DNA from: Flavobacterium fluvii
GTDB taxonomy: Bacteria; Bacteroidota; Bacteroidia; Flavobacteriales; Flavobacteriaceae
Direction: 5' to 3'
NCBI RefSeq assembly: GCF_900129545.1
Contig: NZ_FQWB01000004.1
Coordinates: 62,001-126,000, forward strand
Length of the DNA stretch: 64,000 bases
The position numbers were made by a program, and so were the translations under genes. How positions within the stretch are numbered: the first letter of the stretch is position 1; each line of letters starts with the position of its first letter. Shown one piece after another: positions 18,422-26,715 of this stretch. The notes under the pieces were generated by a model. That model did not search any database and was not told where the DNA came from. It worked only from the letters and a program-made list of their open reading frames with translations.

Positions 18422-20259
18422 TGCAAATAGTGATGAAAATTTATAAATATTTAATTCTGCCTGCTTTTATAGCCATAGTTGCTATATCTTGTGAAAAAGA
18501 TGGAGTGCTGACAAACAGTACCCAAACAGATATATTTGATGAACAAGTATGGACAGACAGTCTAAAAACAACACAGGTTTTAACAGCTGTTTATTCCGGT
18601 CTGGGACCTGAGACGATGTTGGTACGTATCAACACCTCTAATTCATTATCTGAATATTCTGATGAATCAGACGAACGTTGGGTTGCAAGCAACTCTAATC
18701 CTCCGGTAGCGGCTTTTCAGAAAGGGACTATGAGTGCCAGCAGCATCCCACAACCATTTAATACGACGTGGAGCGACAACTATGTTAATATTCGTAGAGC
18801 CAATTTGTTCCTCTCACGTGTGGATGAGGCTCCTTTATCTGCAGGAACGAAAAAACGCATGAAAGCAGAAGCTCGTTTTCTGCGAGCCTATTATTATCAC
18901 ATGCTAATGAAACATTATGCAGGTGTGCCCATAATAGAAGAAGTATTAACAATTGATGGTGATTTTAATTTGCCTCGCAACACATACGAAGAGTGTGTGA
19001 ATTTTGTTACTAGTGAATTGGATTTGGCAGCAGCAGATCTTCCTGTTGATTATATCGCCGCAGGAAAGGGACAGGATTATGGTCGTGCCACCAGAGGTGC
19101 TTGTCTGGCTTTGAAAGCGAGAGTATTATTGTTTGCTGCAAGTCCATTGTTCAACGGTGGTGCGGCTAAACCAAACCCTGTATTTGGTTACCCTTCGAAT
19201 GATCCTAGCCGATGGGCAAAAGCTGCCGATGCAGCAAAAGCCGTAATGGATTCGGGAAATTATTCATTGCTTCAAGGGACGAATGGAAATAATAGTACGG
19301 CCGAAGGATATTACCTGTTGTATTTGACTCGTATAAATCCAGAAATGATTCTTGCGCGTCTTACTGGAAGCAATCGTAGCTTAGAAAGTTCTCACTTGCC
19401 TAAGTCTCGTGGTGGTGGTTTTCATACCCATCTCAATGCCCATTATGTGAATGCTTTTCCAATGAGTAATGGTAAAGCCATTACGGATCCACTGTCTGGT
19501 TATAACCCACAAAATCCTTATATAAACCGCGATCCACGCTTTTACCGTTCTGTTATTTATAATGGTGCAAAATGGCTCAATCCAAGCAACAGTTTAAAAC
19601 AACCTGTTTATACATTTGTAGGCGAACCCACTGGTATGGACGGGCTGATAGACCCATGGGTAGGAATAAACTCAGGTACAGGTTATTACAACCGAAAATG
19701 CATGAGTGAAGATCTTACTGGAACCTCGGGAGGGGCACAGCATTTCTTTCCGTTTTTACGATATGGAGAAATTTTATTAAATTACGCCGAGGCAAAAAAC
19801 GAATCACTTAGTGCACCTGATGCATCCGTTTATAACGCTTTAATTGATTTACGTAAACGTGCAGGCATTACAGCTGGAGCGGATGGCAAGTACGGTTTGA
19901 AAACAGGTATGACCCAGGACGAAATGCGCCAGATAATCCGTGACGAACGTCGCATTGAATTGTCTTTTGAGGATCATCGTTTCTGGGATATCAGACGCTG
20001 GAAAATAGGAACAAGCACATACGGCAAAAAATTAAGAGCGATGAAGATTGTTCTTAAACCCGGAGCTCCTTCTCCTGCTGCTCTTACTAATCCTGCTTAT
20101 GTTAATTACATTGATATTCCTACTAATTATACTTATACAGAATTTGATCTACTTAAACCTTCTGTATTTATTGAGAATACTTCAAATTTGTTACCGATTC
20201 CCCAATCGCAAATTAACATTTCTAATAAATTGATTCAAAACCCAGGGTGGGAAAATTAA
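18421..20259 (+). CDS. SusD/RagB-like surface glycan-binding lipoprotein (second pair)
   Basis: 612-residue lipoprotein partner of the second SusC. The lipobox AISC gives the acylated Cys at residue 24 of the long form, or 20 if translation starts at the in-frame ATG 18433. I kept 18421 because its ATG overlaps the SusC stop codon (TAATG coupling). SusD hallmarks are RMKAEARFLRAYYYHMLMKH, ALKARVLLFAASPLFNGG and the C-terminal RDERRIELSFEDHRFWDIRR. It is longer than the first SusD, with insertions around residues 200-260. A strong terminator follows, closing the SusCD operon. Confidence 0.94.
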   Translation: MQIVMKIYKYLILPAFIAIVAISCEKDGVLTNSTQTDIFDEQVWTDSLKTTQVLTAVYSGLGPETMLVRINTSNSLSEYSDESDERWVASNSNPPVAAFQKGTMSASSIPQPFNTTWSDNYVNIRRANLFLSRVDEAPLSAGTKKRMKAEARFLRAYYYHMLMKHYAGVPIIEEVLTIDGDFNLPRNTYEECVNFVTSELDLAAADLPVDYIAAGKGQDYGRATRGACLALKARVLLFAASPLFNGGAAKPNPVFGYPSNDPSRWAKAADAAKAVMDSGNYSLLQGTNGNNSTAEGYYLLYLTRINPEMILARLTGSNRSLESSHLPKSRGGGFHTHLNAHYVNAFPMSNGKAITDPLSGYNPQNPYINRDPRFYRSVIYNGAKWLNPSNSLKQPVYTFVGEPTGMDGLIDPWVGINSGTGYYNRKCMSEDLTGTSGGAQHFFPFLRYGEILLNYAEAKNESLSAPDASVYNALIDLRKRAGITAGADGKYGLKTGMTQDEMRQIIRDERRIELSFEDHRFWDIRRWKIGTSTYGKKLRAMKIVLKPGAPSPAALTNPAYVNYIDIPTNYTYTEFDLLKPSVFIENTSNLLPIPQSQINISNKLIQNPGWEN

Positions 20260-20261
20260 TT

Positions 20262-20299
20262 AAAACAGGGTTGCTGTATTATGCAGTAACCCTGTTTTT
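20262..20299 (+). terminator. Terminator closing the SusCD operon
   Basis: 15-bp stem AAAACAGGGTTGCTG (20262-20276) / CAGTAACCCTGTTTT (20284-20298) with one G-T pair and a 7-nt loop, then T. Confidence 0.85.
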
Positions 20300-20391
20300 A
20301 GTTATATGACTGTCCTTATTCGTGCCAAGTTGGATATACAAATAATATAATGCAGATTGCAGAAAAAAAAGAATTAAAAAACAATACCAAA

Positions 20392-21654
20392 ATGAACAAA
20401 CAAATAAAGATTTTCTTATTCTCCCTGCTTTTTTTAGGTGGAATATTCAACTATAATGTAAATGCCCAAAAGAGCAAAGTGTCTAAAACGGCAGTAATTA
20501 CCGGACAACAAGATCGCGAATATTGGAGCAATTTGTTATATAAAATGGCTTCTCCCGTAATACTCAATTTGTCCAATGGAACATTAAAGAAAAACATGCC
20601 GGTGGAAGTTCCTCCAGGGGCCAAGCCAGATTCTTATAAAAGAGTAACTTACTTGGAAGCAGTAGGCCGTACTATGGCCGGGGTGGCTCCATGGTTGGCT
20701 TTACCAGATGACAATACCAAAGAAGGAAAGCTGCGCAAAGAATTACGTACAGCCTTGTTAAAAGGTATAGCTAATGGGGTAGATCCTACCAATCCGGATT
20801 ATCTGAATTTCAGAACAGACGCCCAACCTATTGTCGATGCAGCCTACATGGCACAGGCATTTTTAAGAGCGCCGAAGGCTTTATGGGAACCTTTGGATTC
20901 CGAAACCAAGAAAAGAGTGGCCGAAGAGTTTAAAGCCCTTCGTACCATGACCGGCGCTTACAACAACTGGTTGCTGTTTGCAGGAATCAACGAAGCTTTT
21001 TTAATGTACATTGGCGAAAAGGCTGATCCGGTACGTATTCAATTTGCACAAAAGAAAATTAATGAATGGTATGTAGGAGATGGTTTTTATAGTGATGGCC
21101 CTAGCTTTAGCCTCGATTATTATAATAGTTACGTTATTCACCCTATGCTTGTTGATTTTTTCAAAGTATTGTCAGATAAAAAAAGGGTTAAAACAGAGGA
21201 CTATGAACTTGCTTTGAAACGCATGATCCGTTATTCTGAATTCTCGGAGCGTTTCATTAGTCCTGAAGGAACCTATCCTGCATTTGGCCGTTCCAGCACG
21301 TATCGTACAGCTGCTTTTCAGGCGTTGGGACAAGTGGCATTGATGGAAAAATTACCGGAATATATTGAGCCCGCACAGGTACGTTGCGCTTTGACTGCAG
21401 TTATGCATCGCATGTACGATCAGTGCAATAATTTTGACAGCAACGGCTGGTTGGTATTAGGTTTCTGCGGCTCTCAGCCAACGATTGCTGATGGTTACAC
21501 TTCAACCGGAAGTTTGTACATGGCCACTTTAGGGTTTTTGCCATTGGGTTTACCGGCTGATAATAAATTCTGGACCGATCCGGCTGCTGACTGGACCTCA
21601 AAAAAAGCATGGAGCAGCCAAGCGTTTAAGAGAGACTATCACGTAGACTATTGA
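20392..21654 (+). CDS. DUF2264 (alpha/alpha)-toroid glycosidase-like protein, secreted
   Basis: 420-residue protein with a signal peptide (FLFSLLFLGGIFNYNVNAQ). The DUF2264 domain is recognised by REYWSNLLYKMASPVI, GRTMAGVAPWLALPDDN, the YNNWLLFAGINEAFL segment and GDGFYSDGPSFSLDYYNSYV. DUF2264 proteins have an (alpha/alpha)6-type fold, and I recall members assigned to CAZy family GH154 with beta-glucuronidase activity; that link should be confirmed. Probably periplasmic. I chose ATG 20392 so that the signal peptide begins normally. Its signal peptide is nearly the same as that of the 648-aa toroid protein at 23176, pointing to shared ancestry or recombination of the 5' end. Confidence 0.82.
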   Translation: MNKQIKIFLFSLLFLGGIFNYNVNAQKSKVSKTAVITGQQDREYWSNLLYKMASPVILNLSNGTLKKNMPVEVPPGAKPDSYKRVTYLEAVGRTMAGVAPWLALPDDNTKEGKLRKELRTALLKGIANGVDPTNPDYLNFRTDAQPIVDAAYMAQAFLRAPKALWEPLDSETKKRVAEEFKALRTMTGAYNNWLLFAGINEAFLMYIGEKADPVRIQFAQKKINEWYVGDGFYSDGPSFSLDYYNSYVIHPMLVDFFKVLSDKKRVKTEDYELALKRMIRYSEFSERFISPEGTYPAFGRSSTYRTAAFQALGQVALMEKLPEYIEPAQVRCALTAVMHRMYDQCNNFDSNGWLVLGFCGSQPTIADGYTSTGSLYMATLGFLPLGLPADNKFWTDPAADWTSKKAWSSQAFKRDYHVDY

Positions 21655-21761
21655 TAATAAATGGAGCTTAAACCGTCTGATGAATTATAACAGCAGATTT
21701 TTTGTAAAAAGCAATGCAGGCCTGATTGGTGTTGTTGCTATAGCTCCTTAATACGTTTTAG

Positions 21762-21789
21762 AAAAAGACAGCAAAGGCTGTCTTTTTCC
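21762..21789 (+). terminator. Terminator after the DUF2264 gene
   Basis: Perfect 11-bp stem AAAAAGACAGC / GCTGTCTTTTT (21762-21772 / 21777-21787), loop AAAG. Confidence 0.8.
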
Positions 21790-21919
21790 TTTTGAATGAA
21801 AGAAATTATCACACCCGGATTTGATGCGCCTGAAATTGCCATTACTGAAGATGCAAAAGTTATGCGCTCTCCTTTTTAAGAAAAAAATTATTACATTAAA
21901 TATTAAAAAAAGTTTAGAT

Positions 21920-23047
21920 ATGCGTTTTATACTAATTTGTTTATGTTCGCTTTTGTCTTTAAATTCTTCGGCTCAAAAGCAAACCGTTAAATTATACAAT
22001 TCCTTGGCTCAAGAAAGAAAAGATGAAGTTGTTTCACTTTCTTGGAACGAAATAATCGCAACTTATCCTGATTTGGATCCCGCCAATTTTAAAGTCATTA
22101 ATGCGGTTAGTAAAGCCGAACTTCCTTTCCAGTTGGAATATAAAGGTACGCCCCAGCTTCAAAATCTGCTCGTGCAGGTAAGTATTCCTGCCAAAGGATC
22201 GCTTAGTTTAAAATTGGTAAAGGGAAAGCATAAGGCTTTTCAAGCTAAAACGTTTGCCCGATACGTGCCTGAACGCAAAGACGATTTTGCCTGGGAGAAT
22301 GACCGTATTGCTTTCCGTATGTATGGTAAAGCGCTAGAGAAATTCCCTAACGAAATGGCTTATGGGGTTGATGTTTGGACAAAACGAACAGATTCTCTTA
22401 TCGTCAACAAATGGTATAAATCAGAAACCTATCATACTGACAAAGGAGAGGGTATGGATTATTACAACGTTGGGCACACGCTAGGTGCAGGAGATAATGC
22501 TCCATATATTAACGATACTATCCGGTTCCCAAAAAACTATACCAAATGGAAAGTTTTGGATAATGGTCCTTTACGCTCAACGTTCCAATTGAGCTATGAT
22601 GAATGGCTGGCTTCAGGAAGAATGGTGAATGTTGTTAAAACCATTTCTATAGATGCGGGCTCGCAGCTGAGTCGCACCGAAGCGGAATATTCATGGAATG
22701 ATGCAAAACCTTTGCCCGTTGTAGTGGGAATCGCCAAAAGACCTGCCAACGGAATGATTTCATTGAATGAAAAAGATGGAATAATGGCATATTGGGAACC
22801 AACTGATCCTAAAAATGGCACTACCGGTACAGGATGTATTTTTACTGCGCCTGTAAAACAAATGCAGGTGAAACAAGGTAGTTTGTTAACGGAAACCGTT
22901 TTAACAAAACCTTCATCGATTGTATATTATAATGGAGCAGCCTGGGATAGAGCCGGAAGAATTACCTCGGCAGAGGTCTGGATTAAATACCTGAACCAAA
23001 AAGCAGAAGCACTGAAAAATCCTATTGAAGTATCATTTGTACGATAA
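21920..23047 (+). CDS. DUF4861 family secreted protein
   Basis: 375 residues with a signal peptide (MRFILICLCSLLSLNSSAQ). The DUF4861 signature is ARYVPERKDDFAWENDRIAF followed by RMYG, then YHTDKGEGMDYYNVGHTLGAG and a beta-rich C-terminal half (LRSTFQLSYDEWLASGR, then ISIDAGSQLSR). DUF4861 proteins recur in uronic-acid polysaccharide loci of Bacteroidota; I know of no settled reaction. The predominantly beta, superbarrel-like pattern resembles carbohydrate-processing lyases or epimerases only vaguely. I chose ATG 21920; an in-frame start 99 bp upstream lies just after a terminator and gives no signal peptide. It probably forms a unit with the toroid gene 129 bp downstream. Confidence 0.8.
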   Translation: MRFILICLCSLLSLNSSAQKQTVKLYNSLAQERKDEVVSLSWNEIIATYPDLDPANFKVINAVSKAELPFQLEYKGTPQLQNLLVQVSIPAKGSLSLKLVKGKHKAFQAKTFARYVPERKDDFAWENDRIAFRMYGKALEKFPNEMAYGVDVWTKRTDSLIVNKWYKSETYHTDKGEGMDYYNVGHTLGAGDNAPYINDTIRFPKNYTKWKVLDNGPLRSTFQLSYDEWLASGRMVNVVKTISIDAGSQLSRTEAEYSWNDAKPLPVVVGIAKRPANGMISLNEKDGIMAYWEPTDPKNGTTGTGCIFTAPVKQMQVKQGSLLTETVLTKPSSIVYYNGAAWDRAGRITSAEVWIKYLNQKAEALKNPIEVSFVR

Positions 23048-23144
23048 AAAAACGTAATCGCAAGTTAGGTTGAAAATGTAAGGAGGAGACTTTTTTTAAA
23101 AACAATGAATACTGAAATACAGCAATTTGCTGCAAAACACTAAT

Positions 23145-23172
23145 TGAAAACAATATCAAAATAAAGAACAAA
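23145..23172 (+). repeat. 28-nt direct repeat, copy 1 (5' UTR of the 648-aa gene)
   Basis: Identical over 28 nt to 25440-25467. Copy 1 lies 3 bp before the ATG at 23176, where it acts as the untranslated leader. Copy 2 has no following gene. Confidence 0.85.
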
Positions 23173-23175
23173 TAA

Positions 23176-25122
23176 ATGAAGACTTTCTTATACTCCGTGC
23201 TTTTCTTGGGTGGGGTATTTCACTATAACGTGAAAGCCCAAAGTAGCGCAAGCAGCGATGCTAGTGTATTAACCTGTCAAATAAAAGAAAATCCACTGTA
23301 TCAGCAGGAAAAAGACAGGATTTACCAATTAATCGAAAAACAAGTACACCACCTTCGTGGCGGAATACAAAACTGGAAAGGCGATTCTTCCATGAAACTA
23401 ATGACCAAAAGTGGATCCGGAGAGGCATCCATTCGTCCAAACGCTGCGTTTGCCGCCAGTATGTCTTTTCTGTACCGCTTTGGCAAATTCGACCCAGCGA
23501 CCGTTGGTCTATCAAAGAAAGAAATGCTGCAGAATGAAATTATTCCGATGATTAGGTATTTGGTGCGCACACATAGGGTCGGAGATTTAAAAACAGATGA
23601 CGGCAAAGCTTGGGGAGATGCTTGGCAATCGGCACTTTGGGTTTCCTTAATGGGGAATGCGGCTTGGTATGTATGGGATGAACTACCAAGTGATATTCAA
23701 CAAGGAGCAAGGAATGTTGTGGCACACGAAGCAGACAGGATTGCTGCCGGTAATCCTCCACACAAGCTAAAATTAGATAGTAAATCGGAAGAAAATTCTT
23801 GGAACAGCCAGGTAATTTCTGCTGCATTGTTCCTAATGCCCAATGATTCTAGATATGCTAAATGGGAAAAAGCGCTGCAAAAATGGGCCATGTCCAGTTA
23901 TCTGCGTCCAGCCGACTCCTCTTCTACCGCTATTGTAGATCAGATCCCTGTTTCAAAACAATTTAACGGCGCAAATATCTACGATGATTTTACTTTGGAA
24001 AACCACGATATTGTCCACCCTGATTATATGGGAGCCTGGATTCAGAATGCCGAAAATGATGTCTATTATTTATTGTCCGGAAGAAAACCGCTTCAGGCTT
24101 TTTTATATAATCTGCCACAAATCTATAAAAACCAAATGCGCCTGTTTTTACCAGATGGCGGCTATTGCTATCCAAGCGGACAGGATTGGGCAATATTCAG
24201 AAATGCCGACTGGATGCCTTCGCACGCAACGGCCGTAGCAAGGTTTAATGATCCAGAGGCAGTTTATTTTCTAAGAGCAGGGCTTGAAACTGCTGAAAAA
24301 ATGCAACAAAGAAATCAAGACGGAGCTATTTATGCACCCGGTGAAAATTATTTCGCTTCGGCACAGGGTCATTTAAGCTACTGGCTGGCGCAAGCGTGGC
24401 TGGAATTACAGTTTGCTCAAAAGGAATTAAAACCGGTTATGCAAAAACCAGGAACCAATTACTTTGTTGATGGCAAGTTTCTCATTAATAGAACTAAAAA
24501 TGCATTCCACAGTATTTCCTGGGGAGAAAAAATTATGATTCAGTTAATGCCGCTGGCAAAAGATCATATTGTTTCCCCCGATCAAAGAAACGGGATTGGA
24601 TCCATATCTGTAAATGATACTGTACAGCGTGTTGTACTAAAATCTGTTGACGTAAAAGAAACCAAAAACAGCTTTGTAGTAAACATGGTAGTACAACATG
24701 GGAAATATATACAAGCAGCTATCAGATGCGAATCCAAACCTAATGGACAATTAACGATTAGCGAAAAACTTACCGCATTACAGGACTGTACTACTAATTC
24801 TGTTGGAACCCTGTCTTTTGGGATTCTAAACAATCCCAACTGGGTGTATGAAAAAGGATCGAGAACCCTTAAACTGGATCAACAGGAATCCAATGTAAAA
24901 GCAGCATCAGGACAAACCAATCAGGCTGTGGCAAAATCTGTAAAAGTAGATAATTTGAATTTTGACCTGGGCTCACAAAGTAATGTTATCTATAAGGCTG
25001 CCACTAAAATGAAAGATTCACGTCATACTGATTTATTGGTGTTAAATGCCATAAAAGACAAACACGAATGGAAACAGGGGAATGTAATCTCAGAAAATAA
25101 GGTAACCATTTCAGTAAAATGA
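23176..25122 (+). CDS. Large secreted toroid protein, lyase-like (648 aa), family not recognised
   Basis: A signal peptide (FLYSVLFLGGVFHYNVKAQ) is followed by a helical toroid-like half (about residues 40-420). It contains WGDAWQSALW, then VWDELPSDIQQGARNVVAHE, KLDSKSEENSW, NHDIVHP (276-282), YPSGQDWA and YLAWAQ-like repeats. A beta-sandwich-like C-terminal part (about 430-648) follows with INRTKNAFHSISWGEKIM. Toroid plus beta-sandwich is the layout of several polysaccharide lyase families (PL8, PL15, PL21), but I see no exact match. It is a paralog of the 467-aa protein at 28161: both share WG-x2-WQ-x-ALW, EADR[IF], DSK-x-EE-x2-WN and NH-x-I-[VI]-HP. I infer a role on uronic-acid glycans upstream of GH105. 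Confidence 0.65.
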   Translation: MKTFLYSVLFLGGVFHYNVKAQSSASSDASVLTCQIKENPLYQQEKDRIYQLIEKQVHHLRGGIQNWKGDSSMKLMTKSGSGEASIRPNAAFAASMSFLYRFGKFDPATVGLSKKEMLQNEIIPMIRYLVRTHRVGDLKTDDGKAWGDAWQSALWVSLMGNAAWYVWDELPSDIQQGARNVVAHEADRIAAGNPPHKLKLDSKSEENSWNSQVISAALFLMPNDSRYAKWEKALQKWAMSSYLRPADSSSTAIVDQIPVSKQFNGANIYDDFTLENHDIVHPDYMGAWIQNAENDVYYLLSGRKPLQAFLYNLPQIYKNQMRLFLPDGGYCYPSGQDWAIFRNADWMPSHATAVARFNDPEAVYFLRAGLETAEKMQQRNQDGAIYAPGENYFASAQGHLSYWLAQAWLELQFAQKELKPVMQKPGTNYFVDGKFLINRTKNAFHSISWGEKIMIQLMPLAKDHIVSPDQRNGIGSISVNDTVQRVVLKSVDVKETKNSFVVNMVVQHGKYIQAAIRCESKPNGQLTISEKLTALQDCTTNSVGTLSFGILNNPNWVYEKGSRTLKLDQQESNVKAASGQTNQAVAKSVKVDNLNFDLGSQSNVIYKAATKMKDSRHTDLLVLNAIKDKHEWKQGNVISENKVTISVK

Positions 25123-25368
25123 GAATGAATGTCACAGTATTCATCCTATCCTCTTTGGATAATAGTTTAATAATCCAAAATAGTTGGTAAAATACTGTAA
25201 AACAGTATAAAATACAATAAAAAAAAACTGGATATACAAAGAAAAAGGCAGCCATAAAATAAACAGCCCCCAAATAGTGTCTAACTTTTGGGGGCTGTTC
25301 ATTTAGTGAAATACCCTCTTTTTCTGTTTTTTATTTGTCCCCCTGTCGGAGAATATATTTCAAATATT

Positions 25369-25409
25369 GAATTCTCAAAAACTTGTTTTAGTTTTGAGAA
25401 TTCTTTTTT
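25369..25409 (+). terminator. Terminator-like hairpin downstream of the 648-aa gene
   Basis: 12-bp stem GAATTCTCAAAA (25369-25380) / TTTTGAGAATTC (25392-25403), 11-nt loop, then six T. Confidence 0.65.
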
Positions 25410-25439
25410 AGTTTTGAATGGAAGAAATATGGCGGGCAC

Positions 25440-25467
25440 TGAAAACAATATCAAAATAAAGAACAAA
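25440..25467 (+). repeat. 28-nt direct repeat, copy 2 (orphan)
   Basis: Exact copy of 23145-23172. It is followed not by a start codon but by the 3' end of the LacI gene on the other strand, so it is a leftover 5' UTR fragment. Confidence 0.85.
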
Positions 25468-25489
25468 CAAAAGCAACCTTCCTTTTTAT

Positions 25490-26545
25490 TCAGGGTTTTC
25501 TACTATAATATTTTAAATTCTCTTTGGTCAGAATATCTATAGGCATTACAACCTCTTCCTCTTTCTTCTCCCCTTTGGCTATATAATTAAAAAGTTCAGT
25601 AACACATAAATATCCTTGTTCTACAGCACGTTGGGAAATAATAAAATCTATGTAAGCAGACTCAAGATATTTAGCATTTTCCTCAATCAAATCATGCCCA
25701 ATCAAAAGAATATCTTTTCTATTTATCTTTTCAAGGTATCTTGCCGTTAAATAGACTCTTGAACCGGAAAAATAAATTCCCACTATATCTGTGTGCTCCA
25801 AGAATATTTCACCAATGGCGCTCTCAAAATCATCAAAGATGTTTTTATTCAGCAACAAATAATCTTGTCCCATGCCATGTTCTTCGAAGTAACTTAAGAA
25901 TCCCATATTACGTTCATGGAAATGGTTAAAATTCTCTGTTTTATTTGTGTTATTTATAATTAAAATAGTTCCTTTTTTCTTTAAACCATAATGCAGCAAT
26001 TTGGCTACCAAATAGCCTCCTGCATAGAAATCCTGGCCAATAAACCGAAGACGTTTTTCACTTTTCATATCAAAATTGATGAATATGTACGGAATATTGG
26101 CTTCGTTTAATTCATTGGCAAGATGTTTGGTTCCATCGACAAAAAAAGGTGCTATGACAGCCCCCTGAGGATTAAAGGCTATTATTTTTTGGACTTGTTG
26201 TGTGAAGTCTTCTTCTTCGTGTTGGTCAAATAAAAACAATTCCACCCTGAAATTATACGCTTTGATTTCCATCGCAGCTTTGACAATACCCTTTAAAGGC
26301 TTTTCCCAAAAAGAGTTTTCCTGGCTTCCTTTTGGTATCAACACAGCGATAGTATATTCTTTTTTAGAAATTAAAGCCCGTGCCATTAAATTGGGCTGAT
26401 AATCATATTCCTGCAATAAATTCAATATTTTGGTTCTGGTTTCTTCTTTTACACTTTCCCGATTATGAATAACTCTATCAACTGTTCCTGTAGAAACCCC
26501 AGCTTTTTTGGCAATATCTTTAATTCTTATTTTTTTGTCATCCAT
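25490..26545 (-). CDS. LacI-family transcriptional regulator 1
   Basis: 351 residues. The N-terminal LacI helix-turn-helix is IRIKDIAKKAGVSTGTVDRV, with the hinge helix NLMARAL around residue 55. A periplasmic-binding-like sensor domain follows (about 62-330): AVLIPKGSQENSFWEKPLKG, then FIGQDFYAGGYLVAKLL and LIGHDLIEEN. It recognises a sugar or sugar-phosphate and binds palindromic DNA as a dimer. The recognition core GTVDRV is identical to that of the second LacI regulator at 46910. I infer that one or both bind the TGTGYTCGARCACA operators. No such operator lies at its own promoter. It ends next to the 648-aa gene region and precedes GH105 on the same strand. Confidence 0.93.
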   Translation of the reverse strand: MDDKKIRIKDIAKKAGVSTGTVDRVIHNRESVKEETRTKILNLLQEYDYQPNLMARALISKKEYTIAVLIPKGSQENSFWEKPLKGIVKAAMEIKAYNFRVELFLFDQHEEEDFTQQVQKIIAFNPQGAVIAPFFVDGTKHLANELNEANIPYIFINFDMKSEKRLRFIGQDFYAGGYLVAKLLHYGLKKKGTILIINNTNKTENFNHFHERNMGFLSYFEEHGMGQDYLLLNKNIFDDFESAIGEIFLEHTDIVGIYFSGSRVYLTARYLEKINRKDILLIGHDLIEENAKYLESAYIDFIISQRAVEQGYLCVTELFNYIAKGEKKEEEVVMPIDILTKENLKYYSRKP

Positions 26546-26682
26546 ACTATTATAACTATCAAATTAAAAAAACTTAAGGATATGAAATGAAAACAAAAAA
26601 GCAATCACTGATAGGCGCCTCATACCTTTCCTTTTGAATATTATTTGAATACTATCCTTTTTTAAGTCACTCTTATACAAAG

Positions 26683-26710
26683 AAAAAGGCTGTACTGAAA
26701 CAACCTTTTT
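26683..26710 (-). terminator. Bidirectional terminator after GH105
   Basis: Stem AAAAAGG / CCTTTTT (26683-26689 / 26704-26710), extended by TGT/ACA after one mismatch. It lies directly after the GH105 stop codon on the minus strand. Confidence 0.65.
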
Positions 26711-26715
26711 CATTA

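Larger units (their letters stand above)
25123..25489. other. Intergenic region with hairpins and sequence debris
   Basis: No gene is seen. It holds a GC-rich hairpin (25261-25298), a terminator (25369-25409) and the orphan 28-nt repeat (25440-25467). The hairpin AACAGCCCCCAAA / TTTGGGGGCTGTT, with the GTGTCTAACTTTTGGGGGC segment, resembles a terminal repeat of an IS3-type element, but no transposase is present. The orphan repeat followed by the end of the LacI gene suggests a past deletion or insertion. Confidence 0.45.

Noticed and set aside
20048..20233. 61-codon Leu-rich ORF inside the second SusD gene
   Set aside because: Shadow frame of a strongly conserved SusD C-terminus; the Leu run reflects the SusD codons read out of frame.
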